DNA of 8,287 nucleotides from Desulfonema limicola (GTDB lineage: Bacteria > Desulfobacterota > Desulfobacteria > Desulfobacterales > DYRC01): assembly GCA_020718925.1 (NCBI GenBank), contig DYRC01000178.1:1-8287 (forward strand), in the 5' to 3' direction. Positions 7,033 to 8,287 of the stretch are shown here, in pieces (position 1 is the stretch's first letter; each line of letters opens with the position of its first letter). The notes beneath the pieces were generated by a model. The model was not told the DNA's origin and did not search any database. It saw only the letters and a program-made list of their open reading frames with translations. Position numbers and translations under genes: made by a program.

Positions 7033-8041
7033 TATTCTGTATGGAATCACGGATGAATATTCGCGTGTTGCGAATATTTTTATTGAAATGTTCTTCGGTA
7101 ACAACTTTCAGAAAAAAGACCTTAAAAAAGACATCACAGATGTTCCCGAATCATGGTTATCCGCGCGTATGCGTCAGTGCTGTGCGGGAGAGGCTCTCGG
7201 AATGGTACAGGGCGCGGTAAGAATTGCGGCTGCGAAAGGTATCGTACCTGTGAAGCCTGTCCATACCGGCAGAAAAATGATTCTCTCCTCTCAGACAGTC
7301 AGAATTGAGAAAGGACGCAACTCGTTTGATATATGGCTTGTCATCAGTTCTGTCGGCAATAAGATAAAATTGCAGATTCCCCTGAAAAAACATCGCCATA
7401 TCAACCTGTTTTCCGAATGGAAAAAGTCCGGATCCGTTGTCATTCACAGAAAATATGTCATGTTTTCATATGAAAAAGAAACGGGTGGGAAGAAAACAGA
7501 AGGAAAACTTATCGGCATTGACTGCGGGATAAATCATCTTCTTGCAACATCCGAAGGCGGTCTGTACGGTTCGGAAGTGAAACCTCTGATAAATGTCATA
7601 AAGCGTAAGAAACAGGCTTCGGATGCTTATAAAAGAGCAAAGAAAACACTCTCTTATTATCTTCATAAAACTGTGAAAGAACTGAATTTCGGAGAAATAC
7701 GTCTTGCTGTTACGGAGAAATTGAAAAATCTGAAACAGGGTAAAAAGAAAAACCGTTCAAAAGATTTCCGTAAGACTCCCGGTAACTGGAAATACAGGGA
7801 ACTGCTCAGAATCATTGAGATGCGCTGTGAAGAAAACCGTGTTTCCTTCAGAAGCGTGAATCCTTATAAAACCAGTCAGACATGCCCCGCATGTTCCCAT
7901 GCTGAGAGGGGTAACCGGGTCGGTGAGAATTTCAAGTGCCTGAAATGTGGGTACTCAGGACAGTCCGATATTGTCGGTTCGCTTAACATTCTGACCCGTT
8001 TTACCACCGGACAATATGGTGCCGGTTTCAAAATCGGTTGA
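6974..8041 (+). CDS. tnpB: TnpB, RNA-guided RuvC-like nuclease of IS607
   Basis: TnpB proteins are omega-RNA-guided DNA nucleases, ancestral to Cas12, that help their transposons persist. I choose the ATG at 6974 (355 residues) because AGAGAA lies 7 nt upstream; an in-frame TTG at 6968 is possible. Residues 1 to about 175 form the N-terminal recognition part. RuvC-I is LIGIDCGINHLLA (Asp183), RuvC-II is LAVTEKLKNLKQ (Glu248) and RuvC-III is SDIVGSLNIL (Asp332), so the D-E-D triad is complete. The zinc site is CPAC (304, 307) and CLKC (322, 325). RuvC-III reads DIVGS where DxNAA is usual, a mild deviation that keeps the acidic residue. The region between RuvC-I and RuvC-II (RKKQASDAYKRAKK) is of the IS607 TnpB type. 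It is probably translated after tnpA, which it overlaps by 59 bp. Confidence 0.92.
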   Translation: MKITRSSKTTIAFATQKKRDILYGITDEYSRVANIFIEMFFGNNFQKKDLKKDITDVPESWLSARMRQCCAGEALGMVQGAVRIAAAKGIVPVKPVHTGRKMILSSQTVRIEKGRNSFDIWLVISSVGNKIKLQIPLKKHRHINLFSEWKKSGSVVIHRKYVMFSYEKETGGKKTEGKLIGIDCGINHLLATSEGGLYGSEVKPLINVIKRKKQASDAYKRAKKTLSYYLHKTVKELNFGEIRLAVTEKLKNLKQGKKKNRSKDFRKTPGNWKYRELLRIIEMRCEENRVSFRSVNPYKTSQTCPACSHAERGNRVGENFKCLKCGYSGQSDIVGSLNILTRFTTGQYGAGFKIG

Positions 8042-8073
8042 ATACTATGAAATACTATTCAATTGGTAACTAT
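7900..8073 (+). ncRNA. predicted TnpB omega-RNA (reRNA) scaffold
   Basis: In characterised TnpB elements the guide RNA scaffold spans the tnpB 3' end through the transposon right end, and the guide is the flank beyond it. Here the tnpB stop is only about 32 bp from the right end, so most of the scaffold must lie inside tnpB. Possible pairing is ACCGG (8006-8010) with CCGGT (8022-8026), or alternatively ACCA (8003-8006) with TGGT (8017-8020). The 5' limit is a guess, and no promoter is claimed. Confidence 0.4.
8042..8059. repeat. IS607 right subterminal inverted repeat
   Basis: ATACTATGAAATACTATT is the inverted counterpart of 6376-6393, with one mismatch in 18. It contains two ATACTAT units, at 8042-8048 and 8052-8058, again 10 bp apart. 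It starts directly after the tnpB stop codon (TGA, 8039-8041). Its first 11 bp, ATACTATGAAA, are identical to 6407-6417 at the tnpA start. Confidence 0.75.
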
Positions 8074-8169
8074 ATCGTAAGATTCCTGAAGTCCGGGATC
8101 ATGGAAGAGGGGAATCTGACGGGAATGACGGAAGGAACACCGCAGTGCGGAATTATCTCGCCTATTTTT
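8071..8169 (+). pseudogene. group II intron reverse transcriptase fragment
   Basis: The frame reads YIVRFLKSGIMEEGN, then MTEGTPQCGIISPIF. This is the RT stretch running up to the hallmark PQGGxxSPLLxN block of group II intron maturases. Cys replaces the first Gly of PQGG, and the frame leaves RT homology after PIF, well before the YADD active site. Only 33 residues remain. They continue the RT sequence left of the IS607 element (LLRY at 6344-6355). The fragment is non-functional. Confidence 0.75.
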
Positions 8170-8173
8170 ACCT

Positions 8174-8225
8174 GTCCGCACGGCGGGTTCTGTGAGGGGC
8201 ATGGTTCTCTCGCAGACTGAGTCTG
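8174..8225 (+). pseudogene. group II intron 3' end remnant (domain V half / domain VI)
   Basis: GTCCGCACGGCGGGTTCTGT and the following GAGGGGCATGG match my memory of the 3' strand of domain V and the start of domain VI in bacterial group II introns. The 5' strand of domain V, with its catalytic triad, is not found upstream. The sequence passes directly from the RT fragment (ending 8169) into this half, so a deletion has removed the rest of the RT and half of domain V. A CAGAC-TGA-GTCTG palindrome (8213-8225) closes the region. The exact intron end is unknown. Confidence 0.5.
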
Positions 8226-8287
8226 AATTATATAGGAGTTACGCACTTGGATTGATTTTATTGATAGCAATTTGTGTGATCCACAAT

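Larger units (their letters stand above)
6356..8073 (+). mobile_element. IS607-family insertion sequence (tnpA + tnpB)
   Basis: The element contains the IS607 gene pair: a serine transposase with an N-terminal DNA-binding domain and an overlapping tnpB. Boundaries are inferred from the interrupted RT frame. The left flank reads CTG AGG TAT and the right flank TAT ATC GTA AGA, so removing 6356-8073 rebuilds an in-frame RT. A TAT is shared by both junctions, so the ends are uncertain by about 3-5 bp; 6353-8070 fits equally well. There is no longer target duplication, as expected for the family. Subterminal inverted repeats lie at 6376-6393 and 8042-8059. Both genes look intact, so the element may be functional. 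Confidence 0.8.

Noticed and set aside
8038..8220. A 60-codon ORF treated as a small gene
   Set aside because: Its start lies in the IS607 right end, its middle is a group II RT fragment and its end is domain V/VI RNA sequence. It is a chance fusion, not a gene.

Overview
The window reads as a chromosomal segment of a Gram-negative bacterium. The DnaK is 638 residues, the same length as the E. coli protein. It sits directly behind grpE and ends in a proteobacterial-type acidic tail (EEVKDKK). A palindromic intergenic element, a radical SAM-TPR protein, a YkgJ-type cysteine-cluster protein and decayed group II intron / IS607 material together recall large, repeat-rich Desulfobacterota genomes. 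That placement is an inference from impression and was not tested.

Layout. (1) 1-81, minus strand: the first 27 codons of an exported protein that runs off the window. (2) 82-629: an AT-rich divergent intergenic region with two identical 15-bp palindromes, a sigma70-like promoter candidate and a grpE leader containing small hairpins. (3) 630-3251: the grpE-dnaK heat-shock operon, closed by a clear intrinsic terminator at 3259-3289. No hrcA, dnaJ or CIRCE operator is seen. (4) 3324-3419: a compact four-hairpin palindromic repeat. (5) 3476-5152: a radical SAM protein with a B12-binding-like N-terminal fold and C-terminal TPR repeats. It converges, with a 6-bp gap, on (6) 5989-5159 (minus), a cysteine-cluster (YkgJ-like) metal-binding protein. 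(7) About 6150-8225: a decayed group II intron remnant whose reverse-transcriptase reading frame is interrupted by a complete-looking IS607-family element of about 1.72 kb (about 6356-8073).

The IS607-family element carries tnpA (serine transposase with N-terminal helix-turn-helix) and an overlapping tnpB (RuvC nuclease with intact D-E-D residues and a four-cysteine zinc site). Near its ends is an 18-bp inverted repeat (17 of 18 matching). Each copy is made of two ATAGTAT/ATACTAT units spaced exactly 10 bp apart, and the left copy lies inside the predicted tnpA promoter. Removing the element restores a plausible in-frame RT sequence (LLRY joined to IVRFLKSG), which fixes the insertion point to within a few bases. 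The sequence just outside the right end is where a TnpB omega-RNA guide would be read, so the predicted guide matches group II intron RT sequence.

The most interesting material is the nested IS607-in-intron structure with its phased end repeats and predicted self-derived guide, the paired palindromes upstream of grpE, and the four-hairpin intergenic repeat. I see no CRISPR array, tRNA or rRNA, and no clear multi-gene defence system.
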